Shown: piece by piece, positions 24,992 through 33,504 of the stretch
How positions within the stretch are numbered: position 1 is the first letter of the stretch
Layout of the letters: each line of letters begins with the position of its first letter
Origin: DYEP01 sp040755615
GTDB taxonomy: Bacteria; Bacillota; Sulfobacillia; DUSP01; DYEP01
Direction: 5' to 3'
Assembly: GCA_040755615.1 (NCBI GenBank)
Contig: JBFMAL010000030.1
Location: forward strand, 1 to 34,451
Length of the DNA stretch: 34,451 nucleotides
Translations under genes and position numbers: made by a program
The notes under the pieces: model-generated
Database searches by the model: none
Told to the model about the DNA's origin: nothing
Seen by the model: the letters and a program-made list of their open reading frames with translations, nothing else

Positions 24992-26340
24992 TAGCGCCTA
25001 TACTCCGCCAGGTGAAACCAACAAGATCAGAGCGGGTCCTGACACACAAGGCGCTCGGCCGAGTCATGTCCGGGGATCTTTTCTCACCTGGGGACCTACC
25101 GCTGTTTGACCAATCAAGAGTGGACGGGTACGCTATTGATTCATCCCTCACCCCGGGCACGTTCCTCGTCTCGGGAGACATCGCGGCGGGCCAAGTCCCG
25201 CGTCCCGTGCCTCCAGGTCACACATCTTACATCTCCACAGGCGCCATGATACCCGAAGGCGTGGATGCCGTCATACCGGAAGAAGTCGCAGAAGTTGAAC
25301 GCGACAGGCTGATAGTAAAAAGCAGCGTCAAACGCTGGTACAATGTCATCCGGAAGGCCGCCCTGGTCGCCAGAGGCGATGCCATATTCTGCGCAGGTAC
25401 TAAACTAGGCCCGAGAGAGTTGGGTCTTCTGGGAGACCTCGGAGTTCGAACCGTAAATGTCTTAAAAAAGCCCTCAGTCGGCATACTGGCAGTCGGAACC
25501 GAACTCGTCACCGGCTCCAGTGCAAGGATCCGTTCAGGAAGCAAGGCGATGCTCGAAGCTGCAGTGCAGCTTCTGGGAGCGGAGCCGCTCTGGCTGGGAT
25601 ACGTAAAGGACCGGACTGAGGACATCGCTCGGGTGATAAAAGAGGCCGTATCCAGAGTGGATCTCTTGGTTACCTCGGGAGGAGCGCGGGGCGGCCCTCA
25701 CGATGTCACACCCCGTGCCTTCGAGCTGGCAGGCGCTGATCTTTACCGGCATATTCCCGCCCACGCGTGGGGCGGGCCGTCCTTTTTCGGGATCATAGCT
25801 GACATCCCCTTCTACGGGCTATCAGGCCAACCCGACGGTGCCCTTCGGGCTTTCGACCTGTTCGTGAAACCCACGATCGGCAGGATGCTGATGCAGAACT
25901 GGTGGAGACCCGTGGTGGCGATCTCAGGGCATTCGGGCAGCGGGAAGACCACGTTGATCAGAGGTCTCGTGGAGCTCCTTGTCGCTGACGGCTATCAAGT
26001 CGGAACGATCAAGCACCATCACGGTGTTGCAGACCCGGGCGACGCGAACAAAGATACTGCAGTCCACAGGACAGCCGGAGCCCGGTGGACACTACTTATC
26101 TCCAGCGGTCCAGCAATAGCGGTGGGTGATCTGTCCCCGCTGAGCTTCGAGTCATATCTTATGGCAGATACCGACATCGTCCTGCTTGAGGGCTTTAAAG
26201 GGGCTAAGGTGCCCCGCTTCTGGCTCCGAGAATCACCTGACACGGATGAATCCCTGAACGACCCGGACGTGATCCAGCAGTATTACCGGCCGTCCCCGAA
26301 GCTGGTGTACGAGAGCATAAGGCATCTGTTCCTTGTGTAA
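24982..26340 (+). CDS. MoeA-MobB fusion protein
   Basis: A 452-residue protein. Residues about 1-305 are MoeA-like: FDQSRVDGYAIDSSL, ISTGAMIPEGVDAVIPEEVA, AVGTELVTGSSARIR and VTSGGARGGPHDVTP in the pterin site. The usual C-terminal beta domain IV is missing; instead residues about 308-452 are MobB: VVAISGHSGSGKTTLIRGLVE (Walker A), VGTIKHHHGVADP and DIVLLEGFKGAKVPRF. MobB is a GTP-binding partner of MobA. The ATG at 24982 overlaps the upstream gene by ten bases. The fusion puts metal insertion and GMP attachment on one chain, in the same operon as mobA. Confidence 0.92.
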   Translation: MQMIAPILRQVKPTRSERVLTHKALGRVMSGDLFSPGDLPLFDQSRVDGYAIDSSLTPGTFLVSGDIAAGQVPRPVPPGHTSYISTGAMIPEGVDAVIPEEVAEVERDRLIVKSSVKRWYNVIRKAALVARGDAIFCAGTKLGPRELGLLGDLGVRTVNVLKKPSVGILAVGTELVTGSSARIRSGSKAMLEAAVQLLGAEPLWLGYVKDRTEDIARVIKEAVSRVDLLVTSGGARGGPHDVTPRAFELAGADLYRHIPAHAWGGPSFFGIIADIPFYGLSGQPDGALRAFDLFVKPTIGRMLMQNWWRPVVAISGHSGSGKTTLIRGLVELLVADGYQVGTIKHHHGVADPGDANKDTAVHRTAGARWTLLISSGPAIAVGDLSPLSFESYLMADTDIVLLEGFKGAKVPRFWLRESPDTDESLNDPDVIQQYYRPSPKLVYESIRHLFLV

Positions 26341-26344
26341 CCGC

Positions 26345-27535
26345 GAACTTCCTCATCTCTAGCGTGCTGCGTTGAGCGAAACCCAAAGCCAGGAGCTCCG
26401 TTTGAATAGACCTTCAGCGTCTTTGATTATCTCCCGGTTTTCCTGCTTTACCTTCACCAGAATGTCTTTGTTCTGTTCAAGCACGGTAGTCTTCCCAACA
26501 GCCGGTCAAATACCCCGGCCCTTGTATCACCTGCCATGTGGCTGTTAATGGCCATTGCGTTCAACCTGTTTGGGCCTTTTGTCACCAGGAACCTGAAAAA
26601 GCCCGTGGATACGTTTATCACTGCCGCATCGCTAATCCTTGCCGGGATAGCGTATATAGATGGCCCTCTATACAAAAAACCTTTTCACGTATTGTGACAT
26701 AGTGGTGGTGGATGCACTATATGCCATGGCGCCATTCATCAACCAAGTGCGGATACGCTGGGGTATGCACTAGCAAGGATCGACATAGAGGGGCTCAAGA
26801 TACCTTTGGGACATCGTTCAAAAGGCAAGACGGAATAAGGTGCCGCTCCGTATGATTGATGGCCTGAGAGTGGCAGCTGTGGATGGTACCGAAGTGTATT
26901 CTACCACCAGCGATGGGATGAAATGTCCAAGTTGCAGCAGAAGGGGTTCAGTACTACGAGCGTGCGGTTGTAGTCTCGTATGTTGGAACCCCGCTGGTTA
27001 TAGGAATACAAAGGATAAAGAAGGGCAAGGCAAAGTGACTGCTCGACGGAGTTAATGAGCAGGCGGTTCTGAGGTATCCCCACCTTTTTGCTTTGCTACG
27101 CTGCGGTGCTTCCGTCCCACGCCAGGGCGGGCCAAGTGCGGAACAAACACCGGCGGTTCATGGCCAATGGGGAGAAGAAACGCACGCTGGGACTGTGGCG
27201 TGTTGGCCACTACATCTTCCGTTCGTTGGACAACGGACGCCGGGGTCGACCACCCGACGAGGCCGCGAGCCCGACCTGGTCTTAAAGAATGTAAAGGTAC
27301 ACAAGGAAGCGGAAGCATCTTATGATGTGAAGATCTGGGACGAGGAAGGTTTTAGAGTTTGGTCAGGGGTCAAAAGGCCTCTCCGATGTCTCAAGATCGA
27401 AGAGACGCGACTGAAAAACGGAAGGATAGAGAAAACATACACTGAGTATCTGGTAACGAGTTGTCTGAGGGCGATTACTCCGGCAAAGACGCGATACACT
27501 GCCGAACAACCTCAGCAAAAATTTCCTGAAACATA
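26345..27535. mobile_element. Scrambled relics of a DDE transposase
   Basis: Pieces of one transposase type lie out of order. Plus 26461-26697 holds the C-terminal-like PAMWLLMAIAFNLFGPFV. Plus 26695-26765 holds CDIVVVDALYAMAPFINQV. Plus 26840-27050 holds LRMIDGLRVAAVDGTEVYS and, after a frameshift, VQYYERAVVVSYVGTPLVI. Plus 27280-27470 holds VKIWDEEGFRVWSGVKRPL and EKTYTEYLVTS. On the minus strand 26345-26500 holds NKDILVKVKQENREIIKDAEG, the segment that would follow DALYA in an intact enzyme. At least two copies must have been broken and one piece inverted. All are dead. Family not named with confidence (IS4-like). Confidence 0.6.
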
Positions 27536-27840
27536 GACGTACCCTTGAGACGGCCATGACGGTTCTTCGACAGAGTGGAATGGTCGGGAATCTCCTCGTC
27601 CAGCTCATACCCTATGAATTCCCTAAAAGCCAGGTTGACTTGGATCTGCTCCATGAGTTCGCGCTCTGATGTAATGCCGTAAAAATAACCTACACTTCGG
27701 GGTCAATGGAAGGCCGGCCGGTATAGGACTACAAATAGGCCACCCTTTTTCGGATGAAAGAGAGATCAACCGCCTGTTCTACCTGGCGCAGAAAGTGGTC
27801 TTCTGGGATGAGGCTGTGCCAGCAACCAAAGAACACAGAG
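27476..27840 (-). pseudogene. IS1182-family transposase relic
   Basis: The minus strand reads SLIPEDHFLRQVEQAVDLSF near the right end, then an internal stop, TGRPSIDPEV, a deletion with frame change, and GYFYGITSERELMEQIQVNL followed by LDEEIPDHSTLSKNRHGRL. This is the standard N-terminal half of IS1182-type DDE transposases. The catalytic half is missing and the frame closes at 27476. It abuts the HTH transposase relic on the right and the scrambled DDE relics on the left. Confidence 0.7.
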
Positions 27841-27862
27841 AACTGGCGTGTTTTCCGACCCA

Positions 27863-28063
27863 TCACCGGCCATCACTTCCTCTTTTAAGGGGCGGACGGT
27901 CGGCAAGAACAGAGTGCATTGCATCTTCGGCACGCCTTATCCATCGGTAGACGGTTTCGCGGGATAGCCCATACTGCCTAGCCAAGGAGGCGATGGGTTC
28001 TGCTGCCCAGTATTGCTTGACGATTTGAACTCTCCTTTGTACCGGTATGGATCTTCTGGCCAT
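27863..28063 (-). pseudogene. Transposase N-terminal HTH domain, truncated
   Basis: A 66-residue frame starting with ATG behind GGGAGGAGCGCTT. RRVQIVKQYWAAEPIASLARQ and YGLSRETVYRWIRRAED form a homeodomain-like HTH as in IS481/IS630/IS3-type transposases. No catalytic domain follows; the frame ends at 27863 where the IS1182 relic begins. A -10-like TATGAT and a perfect inverted repeat lie upstream, so the fragment may still be expressed as a DNA-binding protein. Confidence 0.55.
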
Positions 28064-28076
28064 AAGCGCTCCTCCC

Positions 28077-28127
28077 TAATAAGACACTTTATGGCTTTAT
28101 CATACAGTAAATTTGGTTGTCTTATTA
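28077..28127. repeat. Perfect 10-base inverted repeat around the HTH fragment's promoter
   Basis: TAATAAGACA at 28077-28086 and TGTCTTATTA at 28118-28127 are exact reverse complements, 31 bases apart, and bracket the minus-strand TATGAT promoter element. This could be an operator for the HTH protein or the ends of a small element. Confidence 0.5.
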
Positions 28128-28152
28128 TGGTTTCCTCGCTCATTACGATTGT

Positions 28153-28205
28153 GGGCTGTTTTTCAACAGCCCCACAAGGCGGTGGGTTTTCAGGGGCGGG
28201 TTTCT
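28153..28205 (-). repeat. Orphan IS200/IS605 left end next to a GGGCTGTT hairpin
   Basis: Bases 28170-28205 match 633-668 with one mismatch, including the CCCAC/GTGGG stem. The rest of the element is missing; a perfect hairpin GGGCTGTT-TTTC-AACAGCCC (28153-28172) takes over, probably the end of another insertion sequence. On the minus strand the IS end is preceded by TTTAT, the last codons of the truncated copA fragment. Confidence 0.7.
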
Positions 28206-28695
28206 ATAAAGCAGGTTTATGTCCGTCACGCCGCGCCGCAAGCCCCGGTAACTGTTGGCAAAGAACTGCCGCCCGGCACCCATGACTACCGGGATAGAGA
28301 ACGCCCACGGCACATAGGGATGGCCCAGGAACTCCCCCAGGCGCCGGAACACCCAGTAGTCCCGAAAGGTGCACAGCATGACGATTGCGGACAGCGGCAC
28401 CGACAGCCAGAGATATATGGCCCGGCGCCTGATTTCCCGCCTCCTGGCCGCCTGCTCGCGGTCGAGGACAGCAGCGGCGTCCTCAGCCATGCTGGCCTCA
28501 TAGCCGAGCTCCTTTACGGCCGAGCCGTTCCGGGCTGACCCGGGCCGGGTTGAATTCCACTACCGCTTTGCCCGCTATCAGGTTGAGCCGTGCCGAAATC
28601 ACCCCGTCGGTGTTGTCCAGAGACTTCTCGATGCTATTGACGCACGAGGCGCACGTCACACCCCAGACGCGGAGAGATCGCACTACCGTTGCCAT
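28206..28695 (-). pseudogene. Copper P-type ATPase (CopA), N-terminal fragment
   Basis: The start (MATVVRSLRVWGVTCASCVN) is a heavy-metal-associated domain with the CASC metal site. Near 28510-28520 the frame shifts: the other frame reads AVKELGYEASMAEDAAAVL and then the first membrane helices (LWLSVPLSAIVMLCTFRDYW, FANSYRGLRRGVTDINLLY). The gene stops there, cut by the IS200/IS605 end, so the phosphorylation and ATP domains are missing. It is a second, damaged copper pump gene beside the intact one at 30169-32757, but differs in sequence and has only one metal-binding domain here. Confidence 0.8.
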
Positions 28696-28865
28696 TTGTG
28701 TATGCGCGTAGCGCCTCCTATCTCAGCCCAGCACAGGACAATCACGAGAGAATGTACCGCGTGCAAGCACGCGTCTCGCCGCCGCGCGGAGACGGAACCC
28801 GCGCTCTCGGAAGGCGCACAGGTCAAGCCGGCATCCATGCACACGCACTCCGGATTGCCGCACCC

Positions 28866-29522
28866 TCACACATCCTCCGTATGTTTGTTGTCGGTCGGGA
28901 GCAACTTCGGCCAGAACCGCGGGGTCACCCTGAGGTACTCTGCGTATGCGCTGCCGAACCTCTCCAGCGCTTCCCTTTCCTCCCGCCGGGCGAGGCGCAC
29001 GTACGTCACCACCAAGACCGGCCACATGATAAGTGTGGCCATGGTTGGCCACTGCACCAGCATACCAAACGTCAAGAGGAACAACCCCAAATACTGGGGA
29101 TGACGTACGCGCGCGTAAAGCCCGGACGTAACCAACCCTCCCCTGGCCCTGTGAATCTGCCACCAGCCCGCCCCTATCAACGCCAGGCCGGTAACCATTA
29201 GAACGCTTCCCAGCACACAAAAAGCGACCGCGAACTGCGGACCAAAAACAGCGGAGGCCCACAGGTGCCCGCTCTGGTGGGCAAAAGGATTCGACACCCG
29301 CAGACGAACGCCGAGGACTGAAGTGAGGACGTATATCGTCAGCGGGAACCCGTACATCTCAGTGAAAAGAGCCACAACAAAAGCGGACACGAGGCCCAGC
29401 GATCTCCACTCCTTCCTCCGCACCGGGGCCAGGAACGCGGCCACGAAGCCTAGCACAAAGGCCGTGTTAACCACCACCGCCGTCCAAAACCCGTATGCGT
29501 AGTCCGGACCTTCGGTTCCCAT
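28866..29522 (-). CDS. Isoprenylcysteine carboxyl methyltransferase-family membrane protein
   Basis: A 218-residue protein with five or six spans. The C-terminal half has the ICMT/PEMT-like SAM-binding pattern GGLVTSGLYARVRHPQYLG, FGMLVQWPTMATLIMWPVLV and then EEREALERFGSAYAEYL. The N-terminal half (EWRSLGLVSAFVVALFTEMYG...) is membrane-spanning. Bacterial members are methyltransferases of unknown substrate. ATG at 29522 follows GGGAGGGCG. It lies between the copA fragment and a YHS protein. About 270 bases of its 5' end recur at 33069-33372, in the same orientation. Confidence 0.8.
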   Translation of the reverse strand: MGTEGPDYAYGFWTAVVVNTAFVLGFVAAFLAPVRRKEWRSLGLVSAFVVALFTEMYGFPLTIYVLTSVLGVRLRVSNPFAHQSGHLWASAVFGPQFAVAFCVLGSVLMVTGLALIGAGWWQIHRARGGLVTSGLYARVRHPQYLGLFLLTFGMLVQWPTMATLIMWPVLVVTYVRLARREEREALERFGSAYAEYLRVTPRFWPKLLPTDNKHTEDV

Positions 29523-29868
29523 TGCTCTCGCCCTCCCGGAGTCACACAGAGGATACTACACCCCATGCGGTAGATACAGCGAACTTCACGCTCTTGCGGG
29601 CCAAAAACTGGCTCTGTGCTGGTCTTTTCGTGCCAGGGGCTGATCAACGCCAGTCTTCATCTCTCGAAACCCTGGCACAGCCGTCCGCGCAAAGCCCCAC
29701 GCCTGACCAAGGCTCCCGCGGGTGGAGCGCCGCCGGGAGGTTTGCGCTCGGCCCGCGCATGATCGGCCCTGGCCGCCCGCCGGCCGTGCGCCGCTCGCCC
29801 GGGCGGTCAGCGGCCGGTCCCCCGGCCAGCCACCCCCGCCGATCACACCAGCAGCAGATCACTGCCCA
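29523..29868. other. GC-rich gene-free stretch with a small hairpin
   Basis: About 345 bases without a convincing gene. GGCCGG-TCCC-CCGGCC (29812-29827) lies about 40 bases past the YHS gene and could slow or stop transcription, though it has no T-run. The left end carries the upstream part of the duplicated segment. Confidence 0.4.
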
Positions 29869-30093
29869 TCAGTGGCACGAAGGGCGCTTGCCGCCGAACT
29901 CGCGCGCGTTGGCTTTCTGCAAGCCCAGCAAGAACCTTTGCCACCAGCCCAGCCGCAGGTACCGGCCGGGCTCCCGCTCAAATTGGCGCTGGCAGGAATG
30001 GCAGCAGAAGTAGTACAGCCGGTTCTGGTACACCGCCGTATGCTGCGCCAGTTGCTCATCGACGTAGTTGCGGCAGACCGGATCGATCGCCAT
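29869..30093 (-). CDS. YHS-domain protein
   Basis: A 74-residue protein: MAIDPVCRNYVDEQLAQHTA then YQNRLYYFCCHSCQRQFERE, the YHS metal-binding pattern (DPVC, FCC..C). The remainder (RYLRLGWWQRFLLGLQKA) is a basic amphipathic tail. YHS domains occur in or beside copper and heavy-metal ATPases and are thought to bind the metal. ATG at 30093; GGAGGTGC is 8-11 bases upstream. Lies 76 bases downstream of copA, likely in its operon. Confidence 0.82.
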   Translation of the reverse strand: MAIDPVCRNYVDEQLAQHTAVYQNRLYYFCCHSCQRQFEREPGRYLRLGWWQRFLLGLQKANAREFGGKRPSCH

Positions 30094-30168
30094 GCAAATT
30101 AGCACCTCCTTGCGTCTTGTCTCGTCCAGCCTTTGCCCCACCCCTCAATCAGCCCGCGTAACAGCCAT

Positions 30169-32757
30169 CTACTGCCCCCTCGTCCCGCGCCCGCGGTCCC
30201 GAAGATGGGCCGGGTCGACGTTCACGTTTCTCAGCCGGATGGAGTTGAGGACCACATTGAGCGAGCTCGCAGCCATCGCGGCCGCGCCGATCATCGGATG
30301 GAGCAGGCCCATGAACGCGGCGGGGATGGCGAGCGCGTTGTAAAACCATGCCCAGAAGTAGTTCTGCTTGATCTTGCGGAATGTGGCCTTGGACAGCTTA
30401 ATTGCCGTGATCACGGCGCTCAGGTCACCGCGGATTAAGGTTATATCCGCCGCCTCGATGGCGATATCAGTACCCGTGCCGAGCGCGATGCCAACATTGG
30501 CCTGCTTCAGGGCAGGCGCGTCGTTGATCCCGTCACCGACCATCGCCACCGTCCCGTACTCTCCCTGCAGCTTGGCTATCTCAGCCACCTTGCCGTCGGG
30601 GAGGACCTCCGCGACTACTCGGCTGATCCCAATCCTTTTGGCGATCGCATTCGCCGTCCGCCGGTTATCGCCCGTGATCATCGCCGTCCGGATTCCCATC
30701 TGCTCGATCTCGGCGATCGCCGCCGCCGCGTCATCCTTGGGTGTATCCGCCACCGCGATGACCCCGACTACCATGTTGTCCACCGCGACCAGCATCGCGG
30801 TCTTGGCCTCGTCCTCAAGCCGCTCCAGAGCATCCTCGAAAGCGGAGTAGTCCACGTCGTGCTCAGCCATCAGCTTCGTGCTGCCGACGAGGACCCTGCG
30901 TTCTCCTATCTCGCCCTGGACGCCCTTGCCGACCACCGCCGCGAACTTCTCCACCTCCGGCAGCTCAAGCCCGCTGGCCCGCGCCGCCTCGACAATCGCG
31001 CGCGCCAGCGGGTGCTCGGAGGCCGACTCGACCGTGGCGGCGTACAACAGCACCTCATCTCTGCTGAAACCCTCGCCCGCCACCACATCAGTCACCTCAG
31101 GCCGGCCCTTGGTGATCGTGCCGGTCTTGTCAAACGCGATCATCTTGACCTCCCGGAGGGTCTGTATGGCCTCGCCGTGCCGGATTAGCACGCCCTTCTC
31201 CGCCCCAACCCCGCTGCCGACCATCAGCGCAGTGGGCGTCGCCAGCCCCAGGGCGCACGGGCAGGAGATCACCAGCACCGCCGTGGTGGCCAGGAAGGCC
31301 AGCGTAAACAGCGGCGCGTCGGGATTGGTCCACGGCAGGTTGACCGCCCTCACCACCGACAAGTGAAACTCCGGGAACAGCAGCCAGGAGATCGACGCCG
31401 AGATCGCCACCACGATCACGGCGGGCACGAAGTACCCGGTCACGCGGTCGGCGAACTCCTGGATCGGCACCCGCGAGCCCTGGCACTGCTCGACTAACTT
31501 GATGACCTGGGCAAGAAACGTGTCCTTACCGACCTTGGTCACCCTGACCCTCAGCATTCCCTCCTTGTTGATGGTGCCGCCGATCACCTCGGAGCCGGGC
31601 GTCTTAGTCACCGGCAGCGACTCGCCGGTCACCATCGACTCGTCGACCGAGCTCTCGCCGTGGATCACGATTCCGTCGGTCGGGATCTTCTCCCCCGGCC
31701 GGACCACCATCACATCGTCGATCTGCAGGTCCCGGACCGCTACCTGCACCTCCTGGCCGTCGACCAGGATCCGCGCCTCTTTGGCCTCAAGGGCGATGAG
31801 CTTTCTGATCGCCTGTGAGGCCCGCCCCTTCGCCTTGGCCTCGAGGAACCTACCGATCAGATGGAACGTCAGGATGTTCGTGGCCATTTCGATAAACGTC
31901 GTAACCGGAAACCAGAATCCCAGCAGGCTGAACAGGTACGGGATAAGCGTGCCCAGCGTGACCAGCGTATCCATGTTGGCGTTACGGTGCCGCAGGGCGT
32001 TCCAGGTACTCCGGTGCGTCTCCCAGCCGGCCACGAAGATGACCGGAAAGCCCAGCACGACACTTATCGCGAAAAAGCCGGGGATCCTGACGAACAACAT
32101 ATCGACCATCATCAGCACCATGAGCGGGCCGGCGAAGGCCGCCGCAAACCACATCCGCCAGGCTGCCTTCCTGACCTTGGCCAGCTCCGCGTCTTCTTCG
32201 AGGGCCGCCTCCGCGGCCGCCGGATAGTCCTCGGCCACGCCATAGCCGGTGCCGATGACGACTTCCTTGAGCCGCTCCGGGCTCGTCCGCGCCGGGTCGT
32301 AGCGGACCGTCGCCTTCTCGCTCGCGAGGTTGACCCCGGCCTCCAGCACGCCGGGGACCGCCTTGAGGCTGCGCTCGACCCGCTGCGCGCACGCGCTGCA
32401 CGTCATGCCGGTGAGCTTTATCTGCAAAGTAGCCGCAGCAGCAGCCGCCGACGCCCCCGCCGCCGGACCGCCGCCGTCCTCGATCTTTGCGTCATAGCCT
32501 TGGTCTCTTACGACCGCAACCAACCGCTCCCCGCTCATCCGGGCGGGATCAAACTCGACATAAGCCTTCTCAGTGGCAAAATTCACGCGGGCCCCGCGCA
32601 CCCCCGCGGCCTGCTGCAGAGCCCTCTCCACCCTCTGCGCGCACGCCGTGCATGTCATGCCCGAGACGCGCAGCGTCACGCGTTCCGCAGATCCAACCGC
32701 CGCCGTTTCCGTCACTCTATCCTCCCGGCTCATACGCTCCTGAGTTTCCTTGGTCAT
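30169..32757 (-). CDS. copA: Copper-translocating P1B-type ATPase with two HMA domains
   Basis: A pump of about 862 residues, exporting Cu(I) at the cost of ATP. Two heavy-metal domains at about 27-92 (SGMTCTACAQRVERAL) and 107-172 (TGMTCSACAQRVERSL). Then eight spans with the CPC metal site in VISCPCALGLATPTAL (about 500). Actuator TGES in MVTGESLPVTKTPG, phosphorylation loop AFDKTGTITKGRP (about 545), SEHPLARAI and MVGDGINDAPAL. The C-terminal span has MAASSLNVVLNSIRL, fitting the Cu(I) class. ATG at 32757 is used, though its ribosome site (GGAGGG) is 14 bases away; a TTG at 32778 is possible. No copper-sensing regulator is seen in the window. Confidence 0.95.
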   Translation of the reverse strand: MTKETQERMSREDRVTETAAVGSAERVTLRVSGMTCTACAQRVERALQQAAGVRGARVNFATEKAYVEFDPARMSGERLVAVVRDQGYDAKIEDGGGPAAGASAAAAAATLQIKLTGMTCSACAQRVERSLKAVPGVLEAGVNLASEKATVRYDPARTSPERLKEVVIGTGYGVAEDYPAAAEAALEEDAELAKVRKAAWRMWFAAAFAGPLMVLMMVDMLFVRIPGFFAISVVLGFPVIFVAGWETHRSTWNALRHRNANMDTLVTLGTLIPYLFSLLGFWFPVTTFIEMATNILTFHLIGRFLEAKAKGRASQAIRKLIALEAKEARILVDGQEVQVAVRDLQIDDVMVVRPGEKIPTDGIVIHGESSVDESMVTGESLPVTKTPGSEVIGGTINKEGMLRVRVTKVGKDTFLAQVIKLVEQCQGSRVPIQEFADRVTGYFVPAVIVVAISASISWLLFPEFHLSVVRAVNLPWTNPDAPLFTLAFLATTAVLVISCPCALGLATPTALMVGSGVGAEKGVLIRHGEAIQTLREVKMIAFDKTGTITKGRPEVTDVVAGEGFSRDEVLLYAATVESASEHPLARAIVEAARASGLELPEVEKFAAVVGKGVQGEIGERRVLVGSTKLMAEHDVDYSAFEDALERLEDEAKTAMLVAVDNMVVGVIAVADTPKDDAAAAIAEIEQMGIRTAMITGDNRRTANAIAKRIGISRVVAEVLPDGKVAEIAKLQGEYGTVAMVGDGINDAPALKQANVGIALGTGTDIAIEAADITLIRGDLSAVITAIKLSKATFRKIKQNYFWAWFYNALAIPAAFMGLLHPMIGAAAMAASSLNVVLNSIRLRNVNVDPAHLRDRGRGTRGQ

Positions 32758-32872
32758 ATCGTCGTGCTCACCCTCCAATTGTTTGCCTTACCTCGCACTT
32801 AGCAGCGCTTTTGATATCCCTGCCCCCGCGCCCGAGGCGGAGAAAAGCCGGTGTCCGGGCCAGGTACTCGAG

Positions 32873-33345
32873 CTACTCACCGATGAACTGAGCAATCATC
32901 TCGGACTCCTCTTTACGGGCAAGGCGATAGTACGTCACGGCCAGCACAGGTGCCATCGCCACAGTCGCGGTCGTCGGCCACTGGACCAGCATGCCGGCGA
33001 TCAACAGAAATAGCACGGCGTACTGGTGTGCCTGTAAATACCGTCCGTAACCAGCCTGCCACGGGCCCAAAACAGCAGAGGCCCACAGGTGCCCGCTCTG
33101 GTGGGCAAAAGGATTCGACACCCGCAGACGAACGCCGAGGACCGAAGTGAGTACGTATATCGTCAGCGGGAACCCGTACATCTCAGTGAAAAGAGCCATA
33201 ACAAAAGCGGACACGAGGCCCAGCGATCTCCACTCCTTCCTCCGCACCGGGGCCAGGAACGCGGCCACGAAGCCGAGCACAAAGGCCGTGTTAACCACCA
33301 CCGCCGTCCAAACCCGTATCCGTAGTCCGGACCTTCGGTTCCCAT
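32873..33345 (-). pseudogene. Second copy of the ICMT-like gene, damaged and chimeric
   Basis: The N-terminal 90 residues match the gene at 28866-29522 almost exactly. One A is missing from an A-run near 33311, shifting frame after about 11 residues. After SGHLWASAVLGP the middle (about 40-45 residues including the methyltransferase loop) is deleted. The remaining C-terminus (YLQAHQYAVLFLLIAGMLVQW, PVLAVTYYRLARKEESEMI) is a diverged paralogue of the first gene's, and ends early. So it looks like a recombinant of two related genes. Confidence 0.75.
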
Positions 33346-33372
33346 TGCTCTTGCTCTCGGCCTACCGGAGTC
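33069..33372. repeat. Direct repeat of 29246-29543
   Basis: About 300 bases shared with the 5' part of the ICMT-like gene and its upstream region, with scattered substitutions and a one-base deletion near 33311. Same orientation as the first copy, so the YHS and copA genes lie between two direct repeats. Confidence 0.85.
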
Positions 33373-33504
33373 GCGCAGATCCTCTCGTTCCCGCCGAGCA
33401 AACCGTCGCGCACACTATACCTCCGCTCGAGGTCTCTTCTTGCCCACCGCAGGTCGGTGCCGTCAAGGTGCGCCCCCTGGTTGAGTCGTTCCGTGCTCCG
33501 GCCG

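Noticed and set aside
29586..29862. Arg/Gly-rich frames in the GC-rich gap after the YHS gene
   Set aside because: Composition is that of random high-GC sequence; no start signal or homology pattern.
31499..32802. Plus-strand frames over copA
   Set aside because: Products of GC-rich antisense reading, without motifs; the minus-strand ATPase has every family signature.
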